A DNA stretch of 64,000 nucleotides from Paenibacillus sp. FSL H8-0048 (GCF_038002825.1 NZ_JBBODF010000001.1:4774001-4838000), one strand, 5' to 3'; counted from the stretch's first letter, positions 23,767 through 32,628 are shown. Numbers and translations are program-made. Notes: generated by a model from the sequence alone, not told the origin.

Positions 23767-24847
23767 GCGGGCCCGGGGCTTCCGGGCCAGATTAGTCCAG
23801 TTCCTGGGGGTAAGCATGCTGCTCTCAGCCGGTCTGACCTATGGGATCTTCAAGCTGCTTCAGCTCTACTATTCCGGGGTGAAGTGGGAGGACCCGGAGG
23901 CGGAAGTGCGCCGGTTCATCTACAAGCTCGGGGACTTCAACGTATCGCTGATGCTGTTCATTCCGCTGATGCTGATCTTCTTTTTCAAGTTCACCAAGCC
24001 TTATATCCGTTATCTTAACGAGATCTCCAGCGGGATTCATCATCTGGCTAACGGGGAGTTTCAGAATCAGGTGAAGATTGCCTCAAGGGATGAGTTCAGC
24101 GCGATTGCAGAGGATCTGAATGCGGCAGGGGCTAAGCTGCTGGCAGCGGTGCAACGGGGGGATTTCGCTGAGAGCAGCAAGGACCAGCTGGTTGTCAATC
24201 TGGCCCATGATCTGCGTACGCCGCTCACCTCTGTGCTTGGCTATCTGGATCTGATCCTTAAGGAGGAGAAGCTGCCGATGGAGACGATCAGACACTACGC
24301 CACCATTGCCTTCACCAAGTCCCAGCGGCTGGAGAAGCTGATTGACGGACTGTTCGAAATCACCAAGATGAACTATGGCACGCTGCCTATGGTGAAGACG
24401 CACCTGGATATCGGTGAGCTGCTCCGGCAATTGAACGAGGAGCTATATCCGGTATTTGAGCGGAATGGCCTGACCTCCCGGCTGAAGATTAGCCCCGGCC
24501 TAAACGTCTATGGGGATGGGGATCTGCTGGTACGGGTCTTAGGGAATCTGCTGACCAATGCCGCCCGCTATGGGCAGGAAGGCGTATATGTGGATATTAA
24601 CAGCCGTCCTGATTCAGGTGCAGTAGCGGTTGAGGTGATCAATTACGGGAATCCCATTCCGCCGGAGGAGCAGGCGCATATCTTCGAGATGTATTATTCC
24701 GGGGACCGGGCGCGGACTCATCAGGATGGCGGCACGGGTCTGGGTCTGTTCATTGCGCGGAACATCGTAGAGCAGCATGAGGGAACTCTGTCTGTGGAGA
24801 GTAACGAGATATGGACAAGATTCGAGATGCGGCTGCCGCAAGCGTAA
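23759..24847 (+). CDS. Sensor histidine kinase
   Basis: I chose ATG 23759 because it overlaps the regulator gene by 8 bp; GTG 23741 would add only RSM-type residues. The 362-residue protein has two transmembrane segments (about residues 16-35 and 65-85) with a short outer loop of about 30 residues and a HAMP region. The H-box is NLAHDLRTPLTSVLGYLDLI (His at about 152), the N-box LGNLLTNAARYG, and the G-boxes DGGTGLGLFIARNIVEQHEG. The small outer loop implies that signals are sensed inside the membrane or through the transporter rather than by a separate domain. Confidence 0.93.
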   Translation: MTKRARGFRARLVQFLGVSMLLSAGLTYGIFKLLQLYYSGVKWEDPEAEVRRFIYKLGDFNVSLMLFIPLMLIFFFKFTKPYIRYLNEISSGIHHLANGEFQNQVKIASRDEFSAIAEDLNAAGAKLLAAVQRGDFAESSKDQLVVNLAHDLRTPLTSVLGYLDLILKEEKLPMETIRHYATIAFTKSQRLEKLIDGLFEITKMNYGTLPMVKTHLDIGELLRQLNEELYPVFERNGLTSRLKISPGLNVYGDGDLLVRVLGNLLTNAARYGQEGVYVDINSRPDSGAVAVEVINYGNPIPPEEQAHIFEMYYSGDRARTHQDGGTGLGLFIARNIVEQHEGTLSVESNEIWTRFEMRLPQA

Positions 24848-24877
24848 GCGAAGTTAAGGGAGGAGAGAATCAGAATC

Positions 24878-27379
24878 ATGTATCATTCCAAGCGAAAATA
24901 TGCTGCTGCCATGCTAAGCCTGGTGGTTCTCAGCCAGTCCATCGCCTTCGGAGCCTATACGGCTGCCGCTAAATCTTCAGCGGGAACAGCGGCGGCCACC
25001 GCCTTACCTACTCTCGAGGAACTGGGGGCGGTCTCCTTGAAAAGCGGCGTGAGTGTGAAGCTCCTGAACGCAGCACTTCAGCCTCAGGAGAGCGGGAATA
25101 TACTCACGTACACCTTGAATTACTACAACGGAACGGGCAGCAATGTAAGCCTGATCGATTATTTCTCCAAGGTCACCACTTCAAGCGGTGCTGTGATTCA
25201 AGGCAAGCCGGTAACAGGCAGTGCTGCGGTCAAGTCTATTCCGGCTAACAGCAGTCAACCGGTGACGTACTACGTCAATGCAGGAAAAGCTGCCAAAATT
25301 AACGGAGTCCGCATCGCCTTATTCGGCTGGGATTTCAGCCAGGCGAATTACCAGAAGAAGCTGGGAATGTTCACGATTCCCGGCTCCTACTCTACAGTGA
25401 CTCCCAAGGGCCAGAGCAAGAAGCTGACTCTGGGAGGGCTGCCGGTGACCGGCAAGGCAGAAAGCATGCATATCTATAAGGTGGACGGCAAGGTATATGC
25501 CAGGGTTGGAGTCAGCTTCACCAACTCGGGAGCCAAGGTGCTTAAGGATACGGGCCTGAAGGGATACCTTGTATCGCCGGGAGGCCCGATGTTCGAGCTG
25601 AAGGCGGACAAGGCTGACACCCCTATCCAGCCCAAGGAGAAAAGAATCCTCTATTACCTGGCAGACCTTCCTTCTTATACGAAGCTGGACAATATGTCCC
25701 TGCAATTCGTTCAGGAGGACGATGCGCTGCAAATGAAGCTGCCGGTTGCCGAATATAAGCTGCCTGCGGCGGAATCACCTAACTTTAATGTACCTGTGAA
25801 CGCTATGAAACGGCTCAAGGTCAATAACAGCCTGATTGAGACCCAGTTAGCCAGTGCGGCGGTGTATTCGGAGGACAATTTGGCGAAGTGGAGCCTGAAA
25901 TTCCGTGTACGGAACACTGGCAATCAGGCAGTGACGCTGCCGGCGTACCCGTTCAGTCTCATCACAGCCGAGGGGTACAGCTACCCGGTCAGCAATACAG
26001 CCCTGGCGGGCCTTATCTTGAAGCCGCTGGAGGAGCAGACCGTAGAACTCAGCGCCGAGCTGCCCCTGAAGCTCAAGCAGGGCGTGCTCCGGCTGCAGAT
26101 GACTGAACCGGCTGAAGCGGACCGGATTGCCTTCCCGGCAGCGATTTTCCAGATTCCATATTCCTTGCAGCCGGATCATCTGCTGGCTACAGAGTACCCT
26201 GTGCAGAACCCTCTGGGGACCTTCGTGGTTAAGCTCGAAGCGGTGGAACGTCTGCCGTGGTCGGACCAGGATCAGGTGGTGACTAAGGTGAGCCTACGCA
26301 ATACTGGTGCGTCCACGGTGCAGCTCCCGGCGCTTACAGCGCTGCTGAAAGCGGGGGATAAGGACATCAGCGGCAGCGCGCAGCTTGTAATCAATGGCTC
26401 CGATACTCATCTGGTTCCCGGGGAGACAGCCGTATTGTATATCGCAGGCAATCTTCCCTATTCCTATAATCTCACGAAGCTGAAGATCATTCTTCAGTAT
26501 ACTTCGGGAGAGGCCAAAGCGAATTTCCTGACCCTGTTCACCAGCCAAGTGGACAATACCCTGAGAACGGCTGCTGCCGGTGAGCCTCTCCATATAGGAC
26601 TGACCGGCAAGAAGGCAGAGGTGCTGGAGAGACAGACCCGGATCTATCCGGGGACAGATTCCAAGCTGATCTATACAGAGCTGATACTGACCAACGAGGA
26701 GTTACGCAAGACCCAGCCGTCACAGCTGGTGGGTTATTACAGAACTGCGGATCAGCAGTATTTCGAAGCGGTAATCAGCCAGCCGGAGGCGGCCCTAAAT
26801 CCTCTAGAGAAAAGTCTCGTCACCGTCTGGAGTAAGCTTCCGCCGGAGATTAATGCTTCAGAGCTGACCCTCTATCTCGGGGAAGGGATCGCCGCAGGCA
26901 AGCTGACAGCACCCGGGGCAGTGCCGACCGCTTATATTGATACCGCAGGTCTGGCTCTTAACGCTACGAATCCTGCACCGCAGCCGTCTCTTCAGAAGCT
27001 GGAGCTGTTCCCCTTCGTCATGTCGGTGACCCAGTCCACCGCAACCCTGTCGGAGGACCGCGAGTCTATCGAGGCGAAGCTTAGCTACCGGTTAACCCGC
27101 AGCGGGCTGTACGTAGCCGGGACGAATGAGCATAAGCTGGTGGCCGAGCTGATCGATCCGTTCGGCCAGCCTTCGGAGAAGGTTCTGCCTCTGGGCGAGG
27201 AACTGACAAGTGCAGGATTGCAGGACACTGTCTCCTTTACGCTGAACAATCGGGCATACAAGGCGCTCACCGGCGCCACGGTACGGGTGAACATCTATGA
27301 CGAGTTCCAGGGCAAGCGGATGCTGCTGGGCAGCGAGAGTTATGCTGTGGTGTATGAGCGGCCTGCGGCGAAGAAGTAG
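24878..27379 (+). CDS. Large secreted protein of unknown function (833 aa)
   Basis: The protein starts 13 bp after GGGAGGAGAG. A signal peptide (YAAAMLSLVVLSQSIAFGAY, cleavage near TAAAKS) is followed by about 800 residues of beta-rich sequence in at least four similar segments. Recurrent phrases such as 'KFRVRNTGNQAVTLPAYPF', 'KVSLRNTGASTVQLPALTAL' and 'RVGVSFTNSGAKVLKDTG' are typical for bacterial Ig-like/CARDB-type sandwiches. No cell-wall anchor motif is visible. It is the last gene of the operon and may assemble with, or be exported by, the transporter and adaptor encoded upstream. Confidence 0.8.
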   Translation: MYHSKRKYAAAMLSLVVLSQSIAFGAYTAAAKSSAGTAAATALPTLEELGAVSLKSGVSVKLLNAALQPQESGNILTYTLNYYNGTGSNVSLIDYFSKVTTSSGAVIQGKPVTGSAAVKSIPANSSQPVTYYVNAGKAAKINGVRIALFGWDFSQANYQKKLGMFTIPGSYSTVTPKGQSKKLTLGGLPVTGKAESMHIYKVDGKVYARVGVSFTNSGAKVLKDTGLKGYLVSPGGPMFELKADKADTPIQPKEKRILYYLADLPSYTKLDNMSLQFVQEDDALQMKLPVAEYKLPAAESPNFNVPVNAMKRLKVNNSLIETQLASAAVYSEDNLAKWSLKFRVRNTGNQAVTLPAYPFSLITAEGYSYPVSNTALAGLILKPLEEQTVELSAELPLKLKQGVLRLQMTEPAEADRIAFPAAIFQIPYSLQPDHLLATEYPVQNPLGTFVVKLEAVERLPWSDQDQVVTKVSLRNTGASTVQLPALTALLKAGDKDISGSAQLVINGSDTHLVPGETAVLYIAGNLPYSYNLTKLKIILQYTSGEAKANFLTLFTSQVDNTLRTAAAGEPLHIGLTGKKAEVLERQTRIYPGTDSKLIYTELILTNEELRKTQPSQLVGYYRTADQQYFEAVISQPEAALNPLEKSLVTVWSKLPPEINASELTLYLGEGIAAGKLTAPGAVPTAYIDTAGLALNATNPAPQPSLQKLELFPFVMSVTQSTATLSEDRESIEAKLSYRLTRSGLYVAGTNEHKLVAELIDPFGQPSEKVLPLGEELTSAGLQDTVSFTLNNRAYKALTGATVRVNIYDEFQGKRMLLGSESYAVVYERPAAKK

Positions 27380-27513
27380 GAGGGGAGTGATAGGGAAGGC
27401 GGCCTGCTTTTCATATTGTATAGGAAACTCTAGTTTTCTCCTACTGTGGACAAGTGCATGTAAATTTGTGAATAAGAGTTCTTTGAATAATTCAAACAGT
27501 GACTTTGTTGCTG

Positions 27514-27747
27514 AATGTATGTGGAAAACAGCATACATTCTGCCCACACGCAGGTGCATGGCCCAAATGTATGTGGAAAACAGCATACATTCTGCCCACA
27601 CGCAGGTGCATGGCCCAAATGTATGTGGAAAACAGCATACATTCTGCCCACACGCAGGTGCATGGCCCAAATGTATGCGAAAAACAGCATACATTGTGCT
27701 CGCATACAGGCACACGGACCAAATGTATGTGGGAAACAGCATACATC
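27514..27747. repeat. Five-unit tandem array, 52-bp period, hairpin cores
   Basis: Cores start at 27515, 27567, 27619, 27671 and 27723, exactly 52 bp apart. Each core reads ATGTATG, a ten-base A-rich loop, then CATACAT, a perfect 7-bp inverted repeat. The first three units are identical; the fourth and fifth have diverged in the linker. It lies between convergent genes (the 833-aa protein and RidA). Short ORFs through it are open only because the repeat lacks stops. See the 49.2 kb array for the related 51-bp family. Confidence 0.9.
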
Positions 27748-27864
27748 CCACCGCAAAATTGGCTTTGATTTTATGTATTGCACTGGATAACAAGTTTGAA
27801 GACATGTTTTACTTTTAAGAAGCTTTTGAGCAAAGCAAATGAAGCAGGGAATGGTTCTGATACC

Positions 27865-27905
27865 CCAAAACAAGCCTCTAGAATATAATCTAGGGCTTGT
27901 TTTGG
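27865..27905. terminator. Bidirectional terminator before the RidA gene end
   Basis: CCAAAACAAGCCTCTAGA and its near-complement TCTAGGGCTTGTTTTGG form a stem of about 16 bp with an ATATAA loop, and T-rich tails occur on both strands. Confidence 0.85.
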
Positions 27906-27927
27906 ATGTTTTAAATTACACTATCCT

Positions 27928-28329
27928 CTATCCTGCGGCCCACACATCCAGCTCGATTTTGATTTCAGGGAGCCCTAATCCTTGGATATAGGCAACCGTC
28001 ATGGAGGGAGGCGTGGGGCCGAATACATTATTCCAGATGGAATAGAAATGATCCCAATCGATTTCCTCCGTGGCCCAGATGTTGATTTTGATGACATGGT
28101 CCGGGGTTAGCTGCTGTGAGGACAGGATGTCCACAATATTGCTCATCGTATTCGTAACCTGCTGGTTGAAATCTGCGGGGATATTATTGTTCTGATCGAT
28201 TCCGATTTGACCGGAAAAGACGTACATTTCAGCATCCCGGCTGATCTTGGTCACATGGCTGTAGCTTCCAACCGGTTTTGCTATATTTTCAGGGTTATAT
28301 CTTTGGACGACCTTATTATTTAAATTCAT
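27928..28329 (-). CDS. RidA family protein (enamine/imine deaminase)
   Basis: ATG 28329 follows AAGGAGAC; the upstream part of the longer frame is polar and has no site. The 133-residue protein has the YjgF/RidA fold (VVQRYNPENIAKPVGSYSHV, YVFSGQIGIDQNNNIPADFN, QQVTNTMSNIVDILSSQQLT) and ends GLPEIKIELDVWA. The family's catalytic Arg appears replaced at the usual IKI.IWATEEID site, so it may belong to a non-deaminating subgroup. RidA proteins remove reactive 2-aminoacrylate made by PLP enzymes. It stands alone. Confidence 0.88.
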   Translation of the reverse strand: MNLNNKVVQRYNPENIAKPVGSYSHVTKISRDAEMYVFSGQIGIDQNNNIPADFNQQVTNTMSNIVDILSSQQLTPDHVIKINIWATEEIDWDHFYSIWNNVFGPTPPSMTVAYIQGLGLPEIKIELDVWAAG

Positions 28330-28840
28330 GATGGTAAGTCTCCTTTTAAATGGGCTGTTTTTGTTAGAAAATAGACAGACTTGTCCCGTCCGCATAAATT
28401 CTAAAAGAAAACAGCAGTCGAATACCCGATTCCGGCAGACAGATATCGAATCGATCTCTTTTTCATCAGGTATCCCTCCTAATCATTTAAAATTTAACTT
28501 ACTCTATGAATGATAACATACCCTCAAGAGAAACTAAAATACAGGGTGCGATAAGAGGCGAGACATACCATAAGTTAAAATTTCCCTCTGTCGTAATACT
28601 TTCGCCCTGTTGGCCCGCTGGATCGTGTGCGAAGATGGAAACATCAAACGGCTGCAATATCGCCGGGAGATCTTCAGGCTATTGCGGTCCTTCCTTCTAC
28701 TCAAATTGGATGAATTAGGGCCGCAGCTCTCCTGAAGGATGCTTATCTTGAGAGGAGGCGTCGAGGCTATTGTATTCCTTCCTTCTACCCAATGGAAACC
28801 TTAAACCGTGTAGGGATACGGCTCTCCTGGACACTGTACT
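28330..28840. other. Gene-free stretch with two diverged copies of an ~88-bp segment
   Basis: No convincing gene is seen. Two related segments start at GGCTATTG 28677 and 28765, each followed by a shared TCCTTCCTTCTAC and, after about 50 bp, by CTCTCCTG. The 88-bp spacing suggests a decayed tandem duplication. A 70-codon ORF at 28506-28718 has no ribosome site and a random composition, so it is not called. Confidence 0.5.
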
Positions 28841-30958
28841 ATGAATATGATGATGAATAGAATCTACCTGCGCAGAGCAGGCAAAATGATGGTGAAATAT
28901 TCCGCTGACACTGTTGATACGAAGCAGCTCCCAAAGGGGTACTTGGCCGCAGCCCTCCGCAATCTCCAGGGGCTGGGGTACACGTTGTCGCCTGCCTTGT
29001 TCCGGGCGGTCCAGAGGCTGTCCCGCGAGGCCTTCGAGCAGCTGTACCATCTAATGATTGCAGATGTGAAGCGGATGGTTGGGGCACATGTGAATTATGC
29101 TCCGATGTATCCGGGCTTCCCGGAGCAGGTCATGCAGGAGGATGAGGCGGAGCTGTATTTCAATGCAATGTTCCATTACTATACCTGGGAAGTGCCATAC
29201 GATAAGCCTGTACAGAAAGAACCGCTTCAGGAGCAGGTAACGCTGAAGGTCATTGACCTGGGGAGCATCACAGAGTTCCGGACCCTAATCCGCCAGCTGA
29301 TGGAGGCCAGGGGCTCGATCTCGGCAGAGGATCAGAAGGATATCGATGCCGTTATTGCAAATACACCCGCAGCAGAGCTGGATGAGCTGCTGCCGCCCGA
29401 GATTCCGTTCAAGGAGAATGCCGGATTCGTAGCCGCTTCGCTGCTTAAGCATGAGAAGGCCGATGTGGGCCGGATCAGCCCTTATTTCAAGACAGCCACC
29501 GATGTATTGCGGTTGGCGGTGGCTTGGTCGGAAGGCGATGTCAGCCTGGCCGCACCTACCCGCTTCCGCAAGTTCAAGCGGCTTGAGCGCCGGCTGCTGC
29601 TGGGGCTCCTGGAACGGTGCCAGACAATCACCGAGGATATGCTGCGGTACCGGGAGCGCTGGATTCGCCTCGGCGAAATCCTGCACCCTTCGGAATACAA
29701 GCAGCGGTATGTGCGCTGTGAGGAAGCTTTTGCCGTGCTGCGTAATAAAAAGCCCTTCACCACCTATAACGGAAGTGTAGAGCTTGCCCTTCAGTACCAG
29801 CAGCTCTGGACGGCACTGGACCTGCTGGCGAAGCGCCCGGGCGAATTCGCACGCCGCTTGGCGAAGCTGCTGCGGATGACCCGCGAGCCGGAGTACGTGG
29901 TGATGGCCTTCAGAGAAGTGGCAGACCAGGTATCCACCCCGGTGCTGCTGCAGGTGAAGAACTACTTTGCGCACCAGCGGGAGCTGCCGGAGCTGAGAGT
30001 GTTTTTCCCTAAGGGAAATGTCGCCAAAGCCTGGGCTACCCCGAACACCCTGCCGGAGATCAGTGAAGAAGACTGCCGGGATATGGTGGACCTGTGCGAG
30101 CAGACGCTGGTGGCTCGGTTTGCGGCCCAGCCGTCTTTGGGAAAGGTATATGTGGATGAGCGCCTGAAGGACTATCTGGTGCCGTTCTCCCAGCGGTCGG
30201 CCAGCAAAGCGCTGCATACGCTGGTACGGGGAAGCCGGATTCCGATGGAAGAAGGAAACACGGTCCGTTTCTTCTGCTGGTGGAAGGAAGGGAAGATGGA
30301 CGGTACCCCTACAGGCCGTGTTGATATTGATCTGTCTGCGGTGATGTACGATCAGAACTGGAAGTATATAGAGCATATCTCTTATACGAATCTGCGCTCG
30401 GCACAATATCGTGCAGTCCATAGCGGGGATATTGTAACGGCACCTTACGGGGCCAGTGAGTTCATTGACCTGCATATTCCTTCTATTGTTGAGTATGGCG
30501 GAAGGTATGTGGTGGCTACCCTCCATTCTTTTACAGGCCAGCCGTACTGCAATCTGCCAGAGTGCTTCGCGGGGTGGATGATGCGGAAGAAGCCGGGGTC
30601 CGGTGAAATTTATGAGCCAGCCACGGTATCGAACAAGATTGATGTCACAGCGGATACTCAACTCGCCATTCCTGTCATACTCGATCTGGTGGAGCGCACC
30701 GTCATCTGGACCGACCTGTCTCTGACCAGAGACCCGTTCTATCCGAATAATGTGGAGGCGAACCAGAAGGGGATGGTGATTATCGGGAAAGCAATGACCT
30801 CCTTGAAGAAGCCTGATCTGTATGATCTGTTCACGCTTCATGCCAAGGCCCGGGGCGATCTGGCCGCGTCACCGCAAGAGGCGGATACCGTGTTCTCGGT
30901 GGACCAGGGAGTCACTCCGTACCACATCGAGCAGATTATGGCCGAATATGTGGTGTGA
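28841..30958 (+). CDS. Large cytoplasmic protein with C-terminal TerD-related domain
   Basis: The 705-residue protein has an alpha-helical N-terminal region of about 450 residues (LSPALFRAVQRLSREAFEQL, YHLMIADVKRMVGAHVNYAP, FKRLERRLLLGLLERCQTIT). A beta-rich part follows from about residue 480 (RFFCWWKEGKMDGTPTGRVD, IDLSAVMYDQNWKYIEHISY, DIPHGD-like patterns such as VDIDLSAVMYD). The second half resembles the TerD fold of tellurite-resistance/stress systems, which bind Ca2+. Start choice is uncertain: there is no clear ribosome site, and ATGs at 28841, 28847, 28850 and 28853 are all possible. No ter partner genes are near. Confidence 0.7.
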   Translation: MNMMMNRIYLRRAGKMMVKYSADTVDTKQLPKGYLAAALRNLQGLGYTLSPALFRAVQRLSREAFEQLYHLMIADVKRMVGAHVNYAPMYPGFPEQVMQEDEAELYFNAMFHYYTWEVPYDKPVQKEPLQEQVTLKVIDLGSITEFRTLIRQLMEARGSISAEDQKDIDAVIANTPAAELDELLPPEIPFKENAGFVAASLLKHEKADVGRISPYFKTATDVLRLAVAWSEGDVSLAAPTRFRKFKRLERRLLLGLLERCQTITEDMLRYRERWIRLGEILHPSEYKQRYVRCEEAFAVLRNKKPFTTYNGSVELALQYQQLWTALDLLAKRPGEFARRLAKLLRMTREPEYVVMAFREVADQVSTPVLLQVKNYFAHQRELPELRVFFPKGNVAKAWATPNTLPEISEEDCRDMVDLCEQTLVARFAAQPSLGKVYVDERLKDYLVPFSQRSASKALHTLVRGSRIPMEEGNTVRFFCWWKEGKMDGTPTGRVDIDLSAVMYDQNWKYIEHISYTNLRSAQYRAVHSGDIVTAPYGASEFIDLHIPSIVEYGGRYVVATLHSFTGQPYCNLPECFAGWMMRKKPGSGEIYEPATVSNKIDVTADTQLAIPVILDLVERTVIWTDLSLTRDPFYPNNVEANQKGMVIIGKAMTSLKKPDLYDLFTLHAKARGDLAASPQEADTVFSVDQGVTPYHIEQIMAEYVV

Positions 30959-30988
30959 GCAGAGCGGGCAACCTGTTTGTTCAAAAGA

Positions 30989-31031
30989 AAGGGGTGTCTC
31001 AGCCATACATGGCGTGGGACACCCCTTCTTT
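30989..31031 (+). terminator. Rho-independent terminator
   Basis: AAGGGGTGTC (30989-30998) pairs with GGACACCCCTT (31017-31027), followed by CTTTT. It lies 30 bp after the TerD-related gene. Confidence 0.85.
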
Positions 31032-31062
31032 TATTAAACCGAATACGAGTAATATTTATAGA

Positions 31063-31243
31063 GGAATCCTGCAAAAAATGCAACAATGCCTCCCTATTGA
31101 AGCTCTCTAAGCTGAAATCCTGCACGAAATACAACAAATCCAGCGCGAACTCGCTCTAACCACTGAAATTTGTGCAAATCATGCAACATTGTAATTCAGC
31201 CAGTATCTTTTATAAAGAAATCCTGCAAAATGTGCAACAATGT
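31063..31243. repeat. Four-unit tandem array, 51/51/52-bp period
   Basis: Diverged copies of AATCCTGCAAAA-TGCAACAATG begin at 31065, 31116, 31167 and 31219. The sequence differs from the arrays at 27.5 and 49.2 kb, but the spacing and the A-rich centre between short arms (TGCA-AAAAA-TGCA) are alike. It lies between the convergent TerD-related and 166-aa membrane protein genes. Confidence 0.75.
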
Positions 31244-31308
31244 TCTCCTTACAAGCGGCCGGTGAGAGAAGGCGCCAGTATTCTTCACCCGTTAGGGTGG
31301 TTTTGTAC

Positions 31309-31809
31309 CTACTCAATCTTAATTCCATACCAGCCGTCGGCCAGCGGAGTCAGCTTATACTTCACCGGCTCTGCTGCATAGGTCTGCTGAACCATGCTCT
31401 GACTTGCGCAATACACAATATGATAGGTCGGGCCATGCTCCCTTTCCCAGCCGAATACGAACCGGAGGAGCGGCTTCCCGTCCTGCTTGCTGTAGCGCAC
31501 GAAGTCCAGGCTGTCCCCGGACCATGCAGCGATCTGCCGGATCTTGTCTTGCAGGCCGGTATTCATACTATCATGGAGCTGGGAGGCAGCGGCATTCCCA
31601 TTATTGGAATAGATGAACGTATTCCCGATATCGCTCCGTTCATCCAGGCTGTCCATCAGCAGCAGGGTCTCCGACTTCACGGCCTCAAACTGTCTGCTAT
31701 GCTCGCGGAATAGTTTGTATTTCGCCTCGGAGGAATTGTAGCCGATGATGGAGCCTGCGCCTGCAAGCACCAGTATAACTGTAATGCAAAGTTTCCAGCG
31801 GTTGGTCAT
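31309..31809 (-). CDS. Membrane-anchored hypothetical protein (166 aa)
   Basis: The protein has an N-terminal transmembrane or uncleaved signal segment (residues 6-24, KLCITVILVLAGAGSIIGY). The outer part is helical (YKLFREHSRQFEAVKSETLL, LLMDSLDERSDIGNTFIYSN) and then beta-rich (PLLRFVFGWEREHGPTYHIV, YKLTPLADGWYGIKIE). No family is recognised. Its start lies inside the end of the VOC gene (113-bp overlap in another frame), and the ribosome site is weak (GTGGAAG), so it is probably translated from the same mRNA as that gene. Confidence 0.7.
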   Translation of the reverse strand: MTNRWKLCITVILVLAGAGSIIGYNSSEAKYKLFREHSRQFEAVKSETLLLMDSLDERSDIGNTFIYSNNGNAAASQLHDSMNTGLQDKIRQIAAWSGDSLDFVRYSKQDGKPLLRFVFGWEREHGPTYHIVYCASQSMVQQTYAAEPVKYKLTPLADGWYGIKIE

Positions 31810-32395
31810 GCTCTATAACAACTTCCACGGGCGAAGCGATGGCGGCCTCCTCTGTAGGGAACCAGGCCCGGCCTTCCTGGACGAGCACAAATACGCCATA
31901 CGAATCGCCATAGAACGCTATAGTCTCTGAGGCTCTTGCCATTTCGTCCTTAATCATGTGTATCTGGAAGCGCAGTTCATCTATATGTTCGGCTGGCAGC
32001 CCAATTTCCTGCACCCGCAGCCAGCCGTTCTCAAGCGCAGACCTCTCACCGGAGGGCAGAATTTCCAGAATGTTGCCTTGCGGGTCCCGGAAATAGAGCT
32101 GCTTGCGTTGCCAGAGCCCGGAAAAGAATTCGGTCTGCCCCTCTTCATCCTGCAATAGGGGGACATGAGCCTGGATGGTATCCAGGACTCTGCCGAAATG
32201 CAGCTCATCTACATAGAAGGCATAGTGATAGAATACGTGCTGGGAATTATTTTCAAAAGAGATTACGCTCTCGCCCGCACTCACCGCAAACGATGTATCG
32301 CTCTCTTCAATTACTGGCATCTGAAGAACTTCACTGTAAAATGTCTTCATATCCTCCAAGTGATTGGTTCTCAGCTTCAATTGTCTGATCTTCAT
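31697..32395 (-). CDS. VOC family (glyoxalase/bleomycin-resistance-like) protein
   Basis: The 232-residue protein has a two-module VOC fold. The first module is IRQLKLRTNHLEDMKTFYSE, VLQMPVIEESDTSFAVSAGE and FYHYAFYVDELHF with RDPQGNILEI. The second starts at about residue 128 (LRVQEIGLPAEHIDELRFQI). The last about 30 residues (TGACRRRLHHRLQFLRGEIQ) are Arg-rich, look like read-through sequence and overlap the next gene, so the original stop may have been lost. The substrate is unknown. It starts 7 bp after AGGGAGGAC. Confidence 0.82.
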   Translation of the reverse strand: MKIRQLKLRTNHLEDMKTFYSEVLQMPVIEESDTSFAVSAGESVISFENNSQHVFYHYAFYVDELHFGRVLDTIQAHVPLLQDEEGQTEFFSGLWQRKQLYFRDPQGNILEILPSGERSALENGWLRVQEIGLPAEHIDELRFQIHMIKDEMARASETIAFYGDSYGVFVLVQEGRAWFPTEEAAIASPVEVVIEHDQPLETLHYSYTGACRRRLHHRLQFLRGEIQTIPRA

Positions 32396-32552
32396 GATTG
32401 TCCTCCCTTAGCGGTTCTGAATTCTGCTGTGCAAAGATTCTTCATATTGTAGCGTACAGCCATTGAGCCTGTCGATAAGGAGAGTGTAAGCTCCATTTCC
32501 AGAATTGTGGAATGTAATGCTTGCATCCCGCCATAAAATCTGTTATCTTGAT

Positions 32553-32583
32553 ATTAACAAAATGTAATTATCAATTAGTTAAT
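32553..32583 (+). promoter_or_regulatory. Nested palindrome upstream of pnuC, candidate NrtR operator
   Basis: Outer arms ATTAAC (32553-32558) and GTTAAT (32578-32583) enclose TAATT-ATC-AATTA (32565-32577). The site lies 46-76 bp before the pnuC start in an AT-rich promoter region. The operon encodes its own NrtR-like regulator, which makes it the best candidate to bind here. This is inferred. Confidence 0.5.
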
Positions 32584-32628
32584 AAGTAATCAGTTTTGAG
32601 GGGATGCAGAGGAATCGGAGGGATGAGC

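Noticed and set aside
27297..27873. Several overlapping Cys/His-rich ORFs on both strands
   Set aside because: They are translations of the 52-bp repeat array in different frames. The apparent Cys/His motifs repeat because the DNA repeats.
28506..28718. 70-codon ORF
   Set aside because: No ribosome site, no homology recognised, and a composition like non-coding sequence.
29285..30841. 518-residue ORF on the minus strand
   Set aside because: It is antisense to the TerD-related gene, His/Arg/Gln-rich as expected for a shadow frame, without a ribosome site.
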